A stretch of DNA of 64,000 nt, taken from positions 104,445-168,444 of the forward strand of contig NZ_BKAH01000007.1 in the NCBI RefSeq assembly GCF_007992455.1, in the 5' to 3' direction. The notes beneath the pieces were generated by a model. It saw only the letters and a program-made list of their open reading frames with translations, made no database searches and had not been told where the DNA came from. Both the position numbers and the translations under genes were made by a program. Positions 48,292 through 57,942 of this stretch are shown here, one piece after another (positions within the stretch are counted from its first letter, which is position 1; each line of letters begins with the position of its first letter). This DNA is from Microbacterium saccharophilum. Its GTDB lineage: Bacteria > Actinomycetota > Actinomycetes > Actinomycetales > Microbacteriaceae.

Positions 48292-49803
48292 ATGCTTCGT
48301 CGTACCGCCCTCGCCGCCGCGGCGATGCTCGCCGCCGGCGCCCTCCTCCTGACCGCGTGCACGGGCAGCGCAGAGCCCGGTCCGTCCGAGACCGAGCTGA
48401 CCGCCGACCCCGACGCCTCCGTCGGGATCCGCCTCGTGCTGGAGCCCGGGAACCTCGACATCCGCGAGACGGCGGGCGCCGCGCTCGACCAGATCCTGAT
48501 CGACAACGTCTACCAGGGCCTCGTCGCCCGGACGCCCGACCAGGAGGTCGTCCCCGCCCTCGCCAGCGACTACGAGATCTCCCCCGACGGCCTCACCTAC
48601 ACGTTCACGCTCCGCGAGGGGGTCACGTTCCACGACGGCCAGGATCTGACGCCCGAGGACGTCGTGTGGTCGCTCACACAGGTGCGGGACAACGCCGCCT
48701 ACCGCGACTCCGCGCGCCTCGCCGGCGTCACCGGCATCACCGCGGAGGGGCAGACGATCACCCTCACCCTCGGCGCGCCGGACTCGACGCTGCTGTGGAA
48801 CCTCACCGGCCGCGCGGGACTCATCCTCAAGAAGGACGACACGATCGACCGCAAGACGGCCACGAACGGCACCGGCCCGTTCACCCTGGCCGGCTGGAAG
48901 CAGGGCGCCAGCATCACCTTCGCGCGCTACGACGGCTACTGGGGCGAGCCGGCACAGGTGGCCGAGGTCGTCTTCAGCTACATCCCGGAGACCCAGGCGG
49001 CGCTCAACGGCGCCCTCGCCGGCGAACTCGACGTGCTGACCGGGTTCGACGCGAACCTGAAGGACCAGATCGAGGCCGGCGGCGACTTCGCGCTCGTGCT
49101 CGGCAAGTCCACCGACAAGGGCACGCTCGCGATGAACTCGAAGAGCGGCCCGCTGAGCGACGAGCGCGTCCGCCAGGCGATCCGCCAGGCGATCGACAAG
49201 GATGCCATCGTCGAGGCCCTCGGCGCGGGACAGACCCAGTACGGCCCCATCCCCGAGCTGGACCCCGGCTACGAGGACCTCTCCGAGGTGGCGCCGTTCG
49301 ACCCCGATGCGGCGCGCGCCCTCCTGAAGGAGGCCGACGCGGAGGACCTGACGCTGACGCTGACGCTGTACAACGGGTACGGCACGACCGTCTCGCAGAT
49401 CCTCGTGTCGAACCTCGACGATGTGGGCATCACGCTCAAGGTGAACCAGGTCGAGTTCCCCACCTGGATCAACGACGTCTACATCAACCAGGACTACGAG
49501 CTGAGCTTCGTGCTGCACACGGAGTCGCGGGACTTCGAGAACTGGGCGAACCCGGAGTACTACTTCACGTACGACAACGCCGAGGTGCAGAAGCTGTACG
49601 CGGAGTCGGTCGCCGCCGTCGACCCCGACGAGGCCGCAGACCTCCTCGCCCAGGCCGCGCGCATCGTGTCGGAGGACATGGCGGCGGACTGGCTGTACAA
49701 CGGCGCCTCCGTGCTCGCGGTCGCCTCGAACGTCACGGGCGTGCCGTCGGTGAACGTCAACGAGCGGCTCAACCTCGCCCAGCTGGTCAAGAGCACGGAG
49801 TGA
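48292..49803 (+). CDS. ABC transporter substrate-binding lipoprotein (SBP family 5)
   Basis: 503 residues. Signal peptide with lipobox LTAC (Cys about 23), then a family 5 oligopeptide/dipeptide/nickel-binding fold: YQGLVARTPDQEVVPALASDY and LREGVTFHDGQDLTPEDVVWSL are hallmark segments. It captures a peptide or similar ligand outside the membrane for the two permeases downstream. The stop overlaps the first permease start (GTGA). A TAGGCT box near 48209 is the likely promoter. Confidence 0.93.
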   Translation: MLRRTALAAAAMLAAGALLLTACTGSAEPGPSETELTADPDASVGIRLVLEPGNLDIRETAGAALDQILIDNVYQGLVARTPDQEVVPALASDYEISPDGLTYTFTLREGVTFHDGQDLTPEDVVWSLTQVRDNAAYRDSARLAGVTGITAEGQTITLTLGAPDSTLLWNLTGRAGLILKKDDTIDRKTATNGTGPFTLAGWKQGASITFARYDGYWGEPAQVAEVVFSYIPETQAALNGALAGELDVLTGFDANLKDQIEAGGDFALVLGKSTDKGTLAMNSKSGPLSDERVRQAIRQAIDKDAIVEALGAGQTQYGPIPELDPGYEDLSEVAPFDPDAARALLKEADAEDLTLTLTLYNGYGTTVSQILVSNLDDVGITLKVNQVEFPTWINDVYINQDYELSFVLHTESRDFENWANPEYYFTYDNAEVQKLYAESVAAVDPDEAADLLAQAARIVSEDMAADWLYNGASVLAVASNVTGVPSVNVNERLNLAQLVKSTE

Positions 49804-50750
49804 TCCGGTACGCCCTGACACGATCGGCCCTGCTGCTGCTCGGGCTGTTCGTCGCCAGTGCGCTCATCTTCTTCACCCTCCGGGTCCTGCCCGGAGACGT
49901 AGCCCAGCTCATCGCCGGGATCAACTCGACGCCGGAGCAGATCGCGGCGATCCAGCAGCGCCTCGGCCTGGACCAGCCGCTGCCCGTGCAGTACGCCACC
50001 TGGATCGGCGGCATCCTGACCGGCGACCTGGGCGAGTCGATGCTCACCGGCACACCGGTCGCGAGCGAGCTCGCGCAGAAGGCGCAGGTGACGATCCCGC
50101 TCGGCCTCCTGTCGATGACCGTGGCGATCGTCATCGCGCTCCCCTTCGGCGTGCTGTCCGCGATCCGGCGCGGCCGCGCCGACGGCACGGCGCTGAACGT
50201 CGGCGCGCAGGCGGTGGCGGCCGTCCCCGTCGTGTGGGCGGGCATGATGCTCGTCGTCGTGTTCGCCGTCTGGCTCGGCTGGCTGCCGGCGCAGGGCTTC
50301 CCCCGATCCGGCTGGTCCGACCCGGGCGCGGCGCTGCGCGCCCTGCTGCTGCCCGCCATCACGATCGGGGTCATCGAGGGCGCGATGCTGCTGCGGTTCG
50401 TGCGCTCGGCGACCCTGCAGGCGGTCGGCGAGGACTTCGTGCGCACCGCCGCCGCGAAGGGCCTCACCCGCACGCAGGCCCTCATCCGGCACGGCCTTCC
50501 GACCGTCGGACTGTCGATCATCACCGTCCTGGGCCTTCAGGTCGCCGGGATCATCGTCGGCGCCGTCGTCATCGAGCAGCTGTTCACCCTGCCCGGGATC
50601 GGACGGATGCTGGTCGCCGACGTCAGCAATCGCGACCTGCTCAAGGTGCAGGGCGAGCTCCTCGTGCTCACGAGCTTCGTCCTCATCGTCGGGTTCCTCG
50701 TCGACCTCGCCCACCGGGCCATCGACCCACGGCAGCGGGAGGCGGAATGA
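49800..50750 (+). CDS. ABC transporter permease 1 (DppB/OppB type)
   Basis: 316 residues from a GTG overlapping the previous stop. Six membrane helices; RVLPGDVA and RLGLDQPLPVQY are typical of DppB, and RTAAAKGLTRTQALIRHGL is the EAA coupling loop that contacts the ATPases. One half of the membrane channel. Confidence 0.95.
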   Translation: MIRYALTRSALLLLGLFVASALIFFTLRVLPGDVAQLIAGINSTPEQIAAIQQRLGLDQPLPVQYATWIGGILTGDLGESMLTGTPVASELAQKAQVTIPLGLLSMTVAIVIALPFGVLSAIRRGRADGTALNVGAQAVAAVPVVWAGMMLVVVFAVWLGWLPAQGFPRSGWSDPGAALRALLLPAITIGVIEGAMLLRFVRSATLQAVGEDFVRTAAAKGLTRTQALIRHGLPTVGLSIITVLGLQVAGIIVGAVVIEQLFTLPGIGRMLVADVSNRDLLKVQGELLVLTSFVLIVGFLVDLAHRAIDPRQREAE

Positions 50751-51619
50751 CCCGGTTCGCCTGGCTCCGCCGGCTGTGGGCGCTGTCCACGGGCCGCTTC
50801 GGTCTCCTCGTGGCCGCGGGCATCGCCGTCGTCGCGATCGCGGCACGGTTCTGGACGCCGTTCAACCCGCAGCGCGTGGACATCGCCGGCCGCTGGGCGC
50901 CGCCCGGCTGGCCGCACCTCCTCGGCACCGACGGGTCGGGCCGCGACATCCTGAGCCTTCTCATGGCCGGCGCCGGCACGACGCTCCGGGTCGCGGTGGG
51001 CGCCGCCGTCGTCGCGACCGTGATCGGCATCATCCTCGCCTCCCTCGGCGCCCTGACCGCCCGCTGGATCCGCGAGTCCGTCGCCGTCGTCGTCGACATC
51101 CTCATCGCCTTCCCCGTGCTCATCATCGCGATGATGATCTCCGCCGTGTGGGGCGGTTCGCTCTGGGTCGTCATCATCTCGGTGGGGATCGGGTTCGGCG
51201 TGAACGTCGCCCGGGTCACGCGGCCGGAGCTGCGTCGCGTGCTGCACAGCGACTTCGTCCTGGCGGGCCGCGCGAGCGGCCTCACCCCGTTCCAGAACCT
51301 GTGGCGGCACCTGCTGCCCAACGTCGCGCCCGTCTTCATCGTGCAGCTGTCGTGGGCGATGGCCGTCGCCGTGCTGGCGGAGGCGGGCCTCAGCTACCTC
51401 GGGTTCGGGGCCCCGGTCACCGAGCCGTCCTGGGGGCTGCTGCTGAAGGATCTGCAGGCGTACATCACGGTGTACCCGCTCACCGTCGTGTGGCCGGGTC
51501 TCGCCATCACCCTCACGGTGCTCGGCCTGAACCTCCTGGGAGATGGACTCCGTGAGGCCACCGATCCCACCCTGTCCCCGCGCCGCGCCGCCCATCACGT
51601 GCCGGAGGTGGTCGCGTGA
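50747..51619 (+). CDS. ABC transporter permease 2 (DppC/OppC type)
   Basis: 290 residues starting in an ATGA overlap. HLLGTDGSGRDILSLLMAG is the DppC signature, and LAGRASGLTPFQNLWRHLLPN the EAA loop. Pairs with permease 1. Confidence 0.95.
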   Translation: MTRFAWLRRLWALSTGRFGLLVAAGIAVVAIAARFWTPFNPQRVDIAGRWAPPGWPHLLGTDGSGRDILSLLMAGAGTTLRVAVGAAVVATVIGIILASLGALTARWIRESVAVVVDILIAFPVLIIAMMISAVWGGSLWVVIISVGIGFGVNVARVTRPELRRVLHSDFVLAGRASGLTPFQNLWRHLLPNVAPVFIVQLSWAMAVAVLAEAGLSYLGFGAPVTEPSWGLLLKDLQAYITVYPLTVVWPGLAITLTVLGLNLLGDGLREATDPTLSPRRAAHHVPEVVA

Positions 51620-52404
51620 GCCTCGAGGTGCGCGGTCTCACGATCGAGATCTCCGGTCGCCGTGTCGTGGACGGCATCTCCTTCGACGTCCCCGACGGTG
51701 CGCGCGTCGGCCTCATCGGCGAGTCCGGCTCCGGCAAGTCCCTCACAGCCCTCGCCCTCCTCGGGCTCCTGCCGGGCGGTGCGACGGCGAGCGGCAGCAT
51801 CCGCTGGGACGGCCGCGAGCTGATCGACCTCCCCGATCGCGACCTCGCCCGGCTGCGCGGCGACGAGATCGGGATCGTCTTCCAGGAGCCGCGCACCGCC
51901 CTGAACCCGATCCGCACCGTGGGGCGGCAGATCGCCGAGTCCGTCCGCATCCACGAGGGACTCGGCCGGCGCGAGGCGCTCGCCCGCGCCGTCGCCGAAG
52001 CCGCCCGCGTGCGCCTCCCCGACCCGGAGCAGATCGTCGGCCGCTACCCGCACCAGCTCTCCGGAGGGCAGCGGCAGCGTGTGGCGATCGCGATGGCCCT
52101 CGCGTGCCGCCCGCGCCTCCTCATCGCCGACGAGCCCACGACGGCCCTCGACGTCACGATCCAGTCGGAGATCCTCGAGCTGCTGCACTCCCTCGTCACC
52201 GATGACGGGATGTCGCTCGTCTTCATCACGCACGACCTCGCCGTGCTGTCGCAGATCGCGACGCACGCCGTCGTCCTCGAAGACGGCCGCGTCGTGGAGG
52301 AGGGACCCATCTCGCGGCTGCTCACCGCGCCGTCCTCCCCCGTCACGCAGGGGCTCCTCCGCGATGCGACCGCGACCCTGTGGCGTCCGGGGGGCCGGTC
52401 ATGA
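51616..52404 (+). CDS. ABC transporter ATP-binding protein 1 (DppD/OppD type)
   Basis: 262 residues. Walker A GESGSGKS, Q-loop VFQEPRTALNP, signature LSGGQRQR and Walker B LLIADEPTTALDV. GTG start overlapping the permease 2 stop. Shorter than OppD, without the C-terminal Cys-rich extension typical of many peptide transporters. Confidence 0.95.
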   Translation: MSLEVRGLTIEISGRRVVDGISFDVPDGARVGLIGESGSGKSLTALALLGLLPGGATASGSIRWDGRELIDLPDRDLARLRGDEIGIVFQEPRTALNPIRTVGRQIAESVRIHEGLGRREALARAVAEAARVRLPDPEQIVGRYPHQLSGGQRQRVAIAMALACRPRLLIADEPTTALDVTIQSEILELLHSLVTDDGMSLVFITHDLAVLSQIATHAVVLEDGRVVEEGPISRLLTAPSSPVTQGLLRDATATLWRPGGRS

Positions 52405-53219
52405 GCGACGAGCTCATCCGCGCCCGCGGACTCGGCCGCCGGTTCCGTGCACCCTCCCCCGGCCTGTTCGCAGCGCCCCGGTACACGACCGCCCTCGACG
52501 ACGCCGACGTCGACGTCCGCGCCGGGTCCGCCGTCGGGATCATCGGCGAGTCCGGCTCCGGGAAGTCCACCCTCATCCGCCTGCTGCTCGGACTGAACAC
52601 CCCGACCTCCGGCACCGTGGAGTTCGACGGCCGGCCCGTCGACGCCACGGCGGGTGCCCGGTCGCTGCACTGGCTGCGCCGCGAGACGGGGATCGTCTTC
52701 CAGGACCCGTACGCGTCGCTGGATCCGCGGATGAGCGTGGGGCGGATCGTCGCCGAGCCGCTGTGGGCTCTCGGCATCCCCGGTGATCGGCGCACCCGCG
52801 TGCGCGAGGTGCTGGCGGACGTGGGCCTGGAGCCGGAGATGGCCGACCGCTTCCCGCACGAGTTCTCCGGCGGCCAGCGGCAGCGGATCGCGATCGCGCG
52901 CGCCATCGCGCACCGCCCCCGCGTGCTCGTCGGCGACGAGCCGCTGTCCGCGCTCGATGTGACGGTGCGCGCGCAGATCCTCGAGCTGCTGCGCGAACTC
53001 CGTCGCCGCGAGCAGCTCACCCTCCTCCTCGTCTCGCACGACATCGGGGTCGTGCAGAACCTCTGCGACGAGGTGCTCGTCATGAAGGACGGACGCATCG
53101 TCGAGGAGGGCCCGACGGAGAAGGTGCTCCTGGAGCCTCAGGTCGCCTACACGCGGCGACTGCTGGCGTCCATCCCCATCATCGACGCGCGAGACCACGG
53201 GGTCGGTGGCGCGGGCTAA
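52401..53219 (+). CDS. ABC transporter ATP-binding protein 2 (DppF/OppF type)
   Basis: 272 residues. Walker A GESGSGKS, Q-loop VFQDPYASLDP, signature FSGGQRQR, Walker B VLVGDEPLSALDV. ATGA overlap with the first ATPase. Completes a five-gene importer in which all junctions overlap by four bases. The substrate could be peptides, nickel or opines; nothing visible decides. Confidence 0.95.
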   Translation: MSDELIRARGLGRRFRAPSPGLFAAPRYTTALDDADVDVRAGSAVGIIGESGSGKSTLIRLLLGLNTPTSGTVEFDGRPVDATAGARSLHWLRRETGIVFQDPYASLDPRMSVGRIVAEPLWALGIPGDRRTRVREVLADVGLEPEMADRFPHEFSGGQRQRIAIARAIAHRPRVLVGDEPLSALDVTVRAQILELLRELRRREQLTLLLVSHDIGVVQNLCDEVLVMKDGRIVEEGPTEKVLLEPQVAYTRRLLASIPIIDARDHGVGGAG

Positions 53220-53222
53220 CGT
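53217..53222 (+). promoter_or_regulatory. -10 box of a leaderless promoter (M4 protease)
   Basis: TAACGT, overlapping the stop of the ABC operon, seven bases before the protease ATG at 53230. Confidence 0.5.
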
Positions 53223-53229
53223 GTCGCAC

Positions 53230-54282
53230 ATGCACGCGATCGTCCCCCCGTACCTGCTGGCCCGGCTCGCCGCGACGCAGGAACCGCATCTGGCCCATGC
53301 CGCCGAAGCCGCCCGCGCCACGCTGGCCGTCGCCCGCGAGTACCGGCCGGTGCGCGGCCGCCTCGACCTGTCCGTCGACGGCGACGCGCTCGTCGTGGAG
53401 GTCTCGCCGGCCCCCGACCGGGTGATCTCGGACGCGCAGAACCGGACGACGCTGCCGGGGGTGCGGGTGCGCGGCGAGGACGATCCGGCCACCGGCGACC
53501 GCGCCGCGGATGAGGCGTTCGACGGTCTGGGCGCGACCTTCGACATGTACTGGGATGCGTTCCGGCGGGCCTCGATCGATGGCGTGGGCGGCACGATGGC
53601 TGCGACCGTGCACTACGGCGTCGACTACGACAACGCATTCTGGAACGGCGAGCGGATGGTGTTCGGCGACGGCGACGGCGAGGTCTTCGCCGGCTTCACG
53701 CGCAGCGTGACCGTCATCGCGCACGAACTCAGCCATGGCGTCATCGAGAACGCCGGCGGACTGGAGTACACCGGCCAGTCCGGCGCGCTCAACGAGTCGA
53801 TCGCGGACGTCTTCGGCGCGCTGACGGAGCAGCACCTGCAGGGGCAGTCCGTCGATGAGGCGTCGTGGCTCATCGGCGCCGGCATCTTCACCGACGCCGT
53901 CCAGGGCACCGCGCTGCGCTCGATGAGCGCTCCCGGCACCGCCTACGACGACGACGTGCTGGGGCGCGACCCGCAGCCGGGGCACATGGCGGACTACGTC
54001 GAGACGACGGAGGACAACGGCGGCGTGCACATCAACTCCGGCATCCCCAATCGCGCGTTCCATCTGGCGGCCATGGCGCTGGGCGGGCACGCGTGGGAAC
54101 GCGCCGGCCGCATCTGGTACCTGACCCTCACCGGCGGGCGCCTCAGCCCCCGTTCGGACTTCGCGGCGTTCGCGGCGGCCACCCGGGCGACTGCGGCAGA
54201 GGAGTACGGTGAGGACTCGGAGGAGGCCGCCGCCGTCCGGGACGCATGGACGGGCGTCGGCGTGATCGAGGATGGCCGCTGA
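53230..54282 (+). CDS. Protealysin-like M4 metalloprotease
   Basis: 350 residues, no signal peptide. A short propeptide with the PPYLL motif (6-10) marks the protealysin-like branch. Zinc site HELSH (165-169) with third ligand E189 (NESIADVFG), catalytic H267 in GVHINSGIPN. The family cuts on the N-side of hydrophobic residues and is processed autocatalytically. Leaderless start with TAACGT. The 11-base overlap with the next gene couples it to its inhibitor. Confidence 0.93.
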   Translation: MHAIVPPYLLARLAATQEPHLAHAAEAARATLAVAREYRPVRGRLDLSVDGDALVVEVSPAPDRVISDAQNRTTLPGVRVRGEDDPATGDRAADEAFDGLGATFDMYWDAFRRASIDGVGGTMAATVHYGVDYDNAFWNGERMVFGDGDGEVFAGFTRSVTVIAHELSHGVIENAGGLEYTGQSGALNESIADVFGALTEQHLQGQSVDEASWLIGAGIFTDAVQGTALRSMSAPGTAYDDDVLGRDPQPGHMADYVETTEDNGGVHINSGIPNRAFHLAAMALGGHAWERAGRIWYLTLTGGRLSPRSDFAAFAAATRATAAEEYGEDSEEAAAVRDAWTGVGVIEDGR

Positions 54283-54598
54283 ACCCGAAGACGCACCTGC
54301 CGTCGCCGTGACCGTCGTGCGCACGGGCGGGCTCGCGGGCCTGTCCCGCCGCTGGCACGCGGTCGGCGGCGAGGAGTCCGACCTCGTGGCCCTCGTTCAC
54401 CGGTGCCCCTGGGACGACTGCCGGGAGGACGCGGCGGCGCCGGAAGGGGCGGACCGGTTCACCTGGTCGGTCTCCGCCGTCTGCGGATCCGAGGAGCGTC
54501 ACGCCGAGCTCGCCGAGCACGACCTCGACGGGCCGTGGCGCGAGCTCGTCGACGCCGTGCGCGAGCGGGCGCGGTCAGTCCCGGCGCCGCAGGAATGA
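54272..54598 (+). CDS. Emfourin-like protein inhibitor of M4 protease
   Basis: 108 residues. It begins with a beta-strand and VTVVRTGGLAGLSRRW, matching emfourin, the small cytoplasmic inhibitor encoded next to protealysin in Serratia. Position, size and coupling (ATG within the last codons of the protease gene) fit the protease/inhibitor pair. The 3' end overlaps the converging GNAT gene by 24 bases. Confidence 0.82.
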   Translation: MAAEPEDAPAVAVTVVRTGGLAGLSRRWHAVGGEESDLVALVHRCPWDDCREDAAAPEGADRFTWSVSAVCGSEERHAELAEHDLDGPWRELVDAVRERARSVPAPQE

Positions 54599-55192
54599 GC
54601 GCTTCTTCACCGGCTCCAGGTGCTTCTGCATGTAGATCGTGCCGAGCCAGCGCCCGAATTTGAACCCGACCCTGCCCATGCGGCCGACCTCGACGAAGCC
54701 GAGCCGCTCGTGCAGGGCGACGGAGGCCTCCGCCCCGCGGTCGCTGATGACGGCCACGATCTCGCGGATGCCGAGCTGCCGGCACGCGTCGATGAGGGCT
54801 TCCAGCAGCGCCCGCCCGAGCCCCTTGCCGGTGGCCGCCTGACCCAGGTAGATGGAGTTCTCCACCGTGTACCGGTAGCCCGACTTGCCGGTCCACGGCG
54901 ACACGTAGCCGTAGCCGAGCACCTGCCCCGACGGCGAGACGGCGACGAGGAACGGGAGGCCGAGCTTCTGCAGGTGGTCGAACTTGTCGGCCCACTGGGC
55001 GTGCGTCCACCGTTTCTCGTCGAAGGTGACGACGGAGTTGGTGACGTAGTAGTTGTAGATCTCCCGGATGTCGGGGACGTCGCCGCGCACGGCAGGACGG
55101 ATCTCGTACGTGAACGGCCGCTCGGGCTCGGGCTGGCGCCGCAGGTGCCGGGGCAGCCGGCGCCGGTCCCGGTCGTATTCCTCCTCCAGCAT
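54575..55192 (-). CDS. GNAT N-acetyltransferase (phosphinothricin/methionine sulfoximine type)
   Basis: 205 residues. IREIYNYYVTNSVVTFDE and VGFKFGRWLGTIYMQKHL are typical of the MnaT/PAT branch, with the acetyl-CoA loop AATGKGLGRALLE. Likely detoxifies amino-acid analogues such as methionine sulfoximine. The 30-residue basic N-terminal extension is unusual. Nine bases after ung on the same strand. Confidence 0.85.
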   Translation of the reverse strand: MLEEEYDRDRRRLPRHLRRQPEPERPFTYEIRPAVRGDVPDIREIYNYYVTNSVVTFDEKRWTHAQWADKFDHLQKLGLPFLVAVSPSGQVLGYGYVSPWTGKSGYRYTVENSIYLGQAATGKGLGRALLEALIDACRQLGIREIVAVISDRGAEASVALHERLGFVEVGRMGRVGFKFGRWLGTIYMQKHLEPVKKRSFLRRRD

Positions 55193-55201
55193 GCCGACAG
55201 C

Positions 55202-55912
55202 CTACGCGGGCAGGGCGTCCGGGTCGGGCACGCGCCAGTCGACCGGGTCGGCACCGCGCTCCCGCAGCAGCTCGTTGGTCCGGGAGAACGGCCGCGAGCC
55301 GAAGAATCCCCGCCGCGCGGACAGCGGGGAGGGGTGCGCCGACTCGATGACGGGGGTCGAGCCGAGGAGCGGCTTCAGGCCTGCGGCATCCTTGCCCCAC
55401 AGGATCGCCACGAGCGGCTGGGCACGGGCGACGAGGGTCCGGATGGCGTGCTCCGTCACCGCCTCCCAGCCCCACCCGCGGTGGGATGCTGGGGCGCCGG
55501 GGGCGACGGTGAGCACCCGGTTCAGCAGCATGACGCCCTGGTCGCTCCACGCGGACAGGTCGCCGTGCGCGGCCGGCGGGATGCCGATGTCCTCGTGCAG
55601 CTCGCGGTAGATGTTCTGCAGGCTCCGCGGCAGCGGCCGCACGCTCCGCTCGACGGCGAACGACAGCCCGATGGGGTGTCCCGGGGTGGCGTACGGGTCC
55701 TGACCGACGATGAGCACCTTCACCTCGCTCAGGGGGCGGGCGAACGCACGCAGGACGCGGTCCCCGGCGGGAAGGTAGCCGCGCCCGGCGGCGAGCTCGG
55801 CGCGCAGCCGGGCGCCGAGCGCCGCGATGTCGCCCGCCACCGGGGCCAGGGCGGCGGCCCACTCGGCGTCGAGGAGCCCGGCTTCGGCCAGCTCGTCGAG
55901 CGACGCGGACAT
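55202..55912 (-). CDS. ung: Uracil-DNA glycosylase (family 1)
   Basis: 236 residues. Catalytic GQDPY with Asp72, GLSF, and [17 protein letters not shown] near the C-terminus. Removes uracil from DNA in base-excision repair. The start overlaps the phosphoribosyltransferase stop by one base (TGATG). Confidence 0.97.
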   Translation of the reverse strand: MSASLDELAEAGLLDAEWAAALAPVAGDIAALGARLRAELAAGRGYLPAGDRVLRAFARPLSEVKVLIVGQDPYATPGHPIGLSFAVERSVRPLPRSLQNIYRELHEDIGIPPAAHGDLSAWSDQGVMLLNRVLTVAPGAPASHRGWGWEAVTEHAIRTLVARAQPLVAILWGKDAAGLKPLLGSTPVIESAHPSPLSARRGFFGSRPFSRTNELLRERGADPVDWRVPDPDALPA

Positions 55913-56412
55913 CAGGCGGTCGCCGCCGTGCCCGCATCCTCCTGGAGGACGCTCCCCTTGGCCGACCACGGGAAGTCGATCCACCGGTCGGTCTCGCGCC
56001 ACGAGTAGTCGGGCATCGCGACGGAGCCCGGCTTCGTGTAGATGCAGACCGACCGCACGTCCGCGCCGACGTCGCCCAGCAGCTTGACCGCGAGCGCGAG
56101 CGTGCGGCCGCTGTCGGCGACGTCGTCGACGAGGAGGACCCGCTTGCCGGGCAGGTAGCCGAGGTCGAGGTCGGGCGGCAGGAGCTCGGGCGCGTCGAGG
56201 ACCGTGCCGATGCCGGTGTAGAACTCCACGTTCAGCGCTCCGCAGCTCTTCACGCCCAATCCGTACGCGATGGCGCCGGCCGGCAGCAGTCCCCCGCGCG
56301 CGATGGCGACGACGACATCGGGCACGAAGCCGTCGGCGACGATCGCCCGCGCCAGCTCCCGAGATGCGTCTCCGAACCCGTCCCAGGTCAGGGTCTCCCG
56401 CTCGTGCGTCAC
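55912..56412 (-). CDS. Phosphoribosyltransferase (type I)
   Basis: 166 residues from the GTG at 56412 with GGAGG upstream. PRPP loop [13 protein letters not shown] and an N-terminal [13 protein letters not shown]. Resembles the xanthine/hypoxanthine-type PRTs of purine salvage ([15 protein letters not shown] entry, [11 protein letters not shown]). Heads a unit with ung and the GNAT gene. Confidence 0.88.
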   Translation of the reverse strand: MTHERETLTWDGFGDASRELARAIVADGFVPDVVVAIARGGLLPAGAIAYGLGVKSCGALNVEFYTGIGTVLDAPELLPPDLDLGYLPGKRVLLVDDVADSGRTLALAVKLLGDVGADVRSVCIYTKPGSVAMPDYSWRETDRWIDFPWSAKGSVLQEDAGTAATA

Positions 56413-56474
56413 CCGGCGCCTCCTCTTGCTCCGCACCAGCCTAGAGGTGCCGCGAGGCGCCGCCGGCGCGCCCC

Positions 56475-56480
56475 TAGACT
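56475..56480 (+). promoter_or_regulatory. -10 box of a leaderless promoter (MFS carrier)
   Basis: TAGACT seven bases before the GTG at 56488. Confidence 0.5.
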
Positions 56481-56487
56481 GAGCGCC

Positions 56488-57927
56488 GTGACCACGACCC
56501 TCCGCACCTCCACGCTCGGGATCACCGCGAGCCTCATCGGCTGGTTCATCGTCGTGGAGCTCGTCTCCGGCATCCTGCAGGGGTACTACGTGCCGCTGTT
56601 CAGCGACATCGTCCTGACGCTCGGCATCCACGACTCCGACGTCAACTGGTTCGAAGCGGCGCAGCTGCTCCTGTCCGCCCTCGTCGTGCCGGTGCTCGCG
56701 AAGCTCGGCGACATGTTCGGGCACAAGCGGATCCTGCTGATCGCGGCGATCCTCACGGCCGGGGCGACGTGGTGGCTCGCATTCGCGACGTCGTTCTGGA
56801 CGTTCCTCATCGCGTGGGCGCTGCAGGGCTTCTACGTCGTCTGGCTGCCGCTGGAGATCGCGCTCATCTTCGAGCGCGGCCGCACGCAGAACCACGGCGT
56901 CTCCCTGACCCGCCGCGCCGCCGGCCTCCTCGTCGTGGGCCTCCAAGCCGGCGCCATCATCGGGGCACTCGCCGCCGGGCGCATCTTCGCCGCGACCGGC
57001 GAGAACCTCGCGCTCACCCTCCTCGTGCCCGCCGTCGCCGTCACCCTCGTCGCCGTCGTCATCTGGCGCTGGGTCCCCGAGTCCGAGCCGGTGCCCGGCC
57101 GGCGCCTGGACACCGGCGGCTTCGTCCTGCTGGCCCTCGCCCTGCTCCTGGTCACGAGCGCGCTGACCTTCCTGCGGCTGAACGGCCCCGGTGCCGTGTG
57201 GGTCTGGCTGCTGCTGGCCGCCGGCGTCGCCGGGTTCGTGGTGTTCGTGCGCTACGAACTGCGTCAGAGCGACCCCGCCGTCGACATCCGCGTGCTCCGC
57301 CGTCCCGAGATGTGGCCGGTGCAGGCGACGGCGTTCCTCGTCGGGATCAGCCTGCTCGGCGCGCAGGGCCCGCTCTCCACGTACGCCGGCACCGACCCGT
57401 CGCTCGGGTACGGGCTGGGGCTGGATGCCACCGACCGGTCGAACATCATCGGCGTGTACCTGGTCTCCCTCATCGTCGGGGCGGTGATCTTCGCCGTCAC
57501 CTCACGCCGGGCGAGCCCCCGCGTCGTGCTGATCGCTGCGGCGCTCCTCGTCGGCGTCGGCTACGCCCTGTTCCTGCCGTTCCACGTCGAGGTGTGGCAG
57601 GTGCTGCTGAACCTGTCGATCGCGGGGCTCGGCTGCGGCGCCCTGGTCGGCGCGATGCCCGCGGCCGCGGCGGCGGCCGCTCCCCGCGGCCAGACCGGCG
57701 TGGCCTCCGCCCTCACCAACACGACGAAGACGATCGGCGGCACATTCTCCTCCGCCGTCTTCGGCGTCGTGCTGGCCGCCGGGGCGGGCGCGGTCGCGAG
57801 CGAGACCGCGGCGTCACTGGGCGGCTACCTCACGGTGTGGGCGATCTGCGCCGCGGGCGGCTTCCTCGCCGCGCTGCTCCTCGTCTTCGTGCCCAAGGTG
57901 GCCTTCGCGGACGCTCCGCCGGCCTGA
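56488..57927 (+). CDS. MFS transporter (DHA2-like)
   Basis: 479 residues, about 14 membrane helices. The motif A-like loop LAKLGDMFGHKRILLIAA lies between helices 2 and 3; later loops have ESEPVPGRRLDTGG, typical of 14-TM drug exporters. Leaderless GTG start. Divergent from the phosphoribosyltransferase. Substrate unknown; probably proton-driven efflux. Confidence 0.9.
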   Translation: MTTTLRTSTLGITASLIGWFIVVELVSGILQGYYVPLFSDIVLTLGIHDSDVNWFEAAQLLLSALVVPVLAKLGDMFGHKRILLIAAILTAGATWWLAFATSFWTFLIAWALQGFYVVWLPLEIALIFERGRTQNHGVSLTRRAAGLLVVGLQAGAIIGALAAGRIFAATGENLALTLLVPAVAVTLVAVVIWRWVPESEPVPGRRLDTGGFVLLALALLLVTSALTFLRLNGPGAVWVWLLLAAGVAGFVVFVRYELRQSDPAVDIRVLRRPEMWPVQATAFLVGISLLGAQGPLSTYAGTDPSLGYGLGLDATDRSNIIGVYLVSLIVGAVIFAVTSRRASPRVVLIAAALLVGVGYALFLPFHVEVWQVLLNLSIAGLGCGALVGAMPAAAAAAAPRGQTGVASALTNTTKTIGGTFSSAVFGVVLAAGAGAVASETAASLGGYLTVWAICAAGGFLAALLLVFVPKVAFADAPPA

Positions 57928-57942
57928 CCGGGTCGCCCGCCG

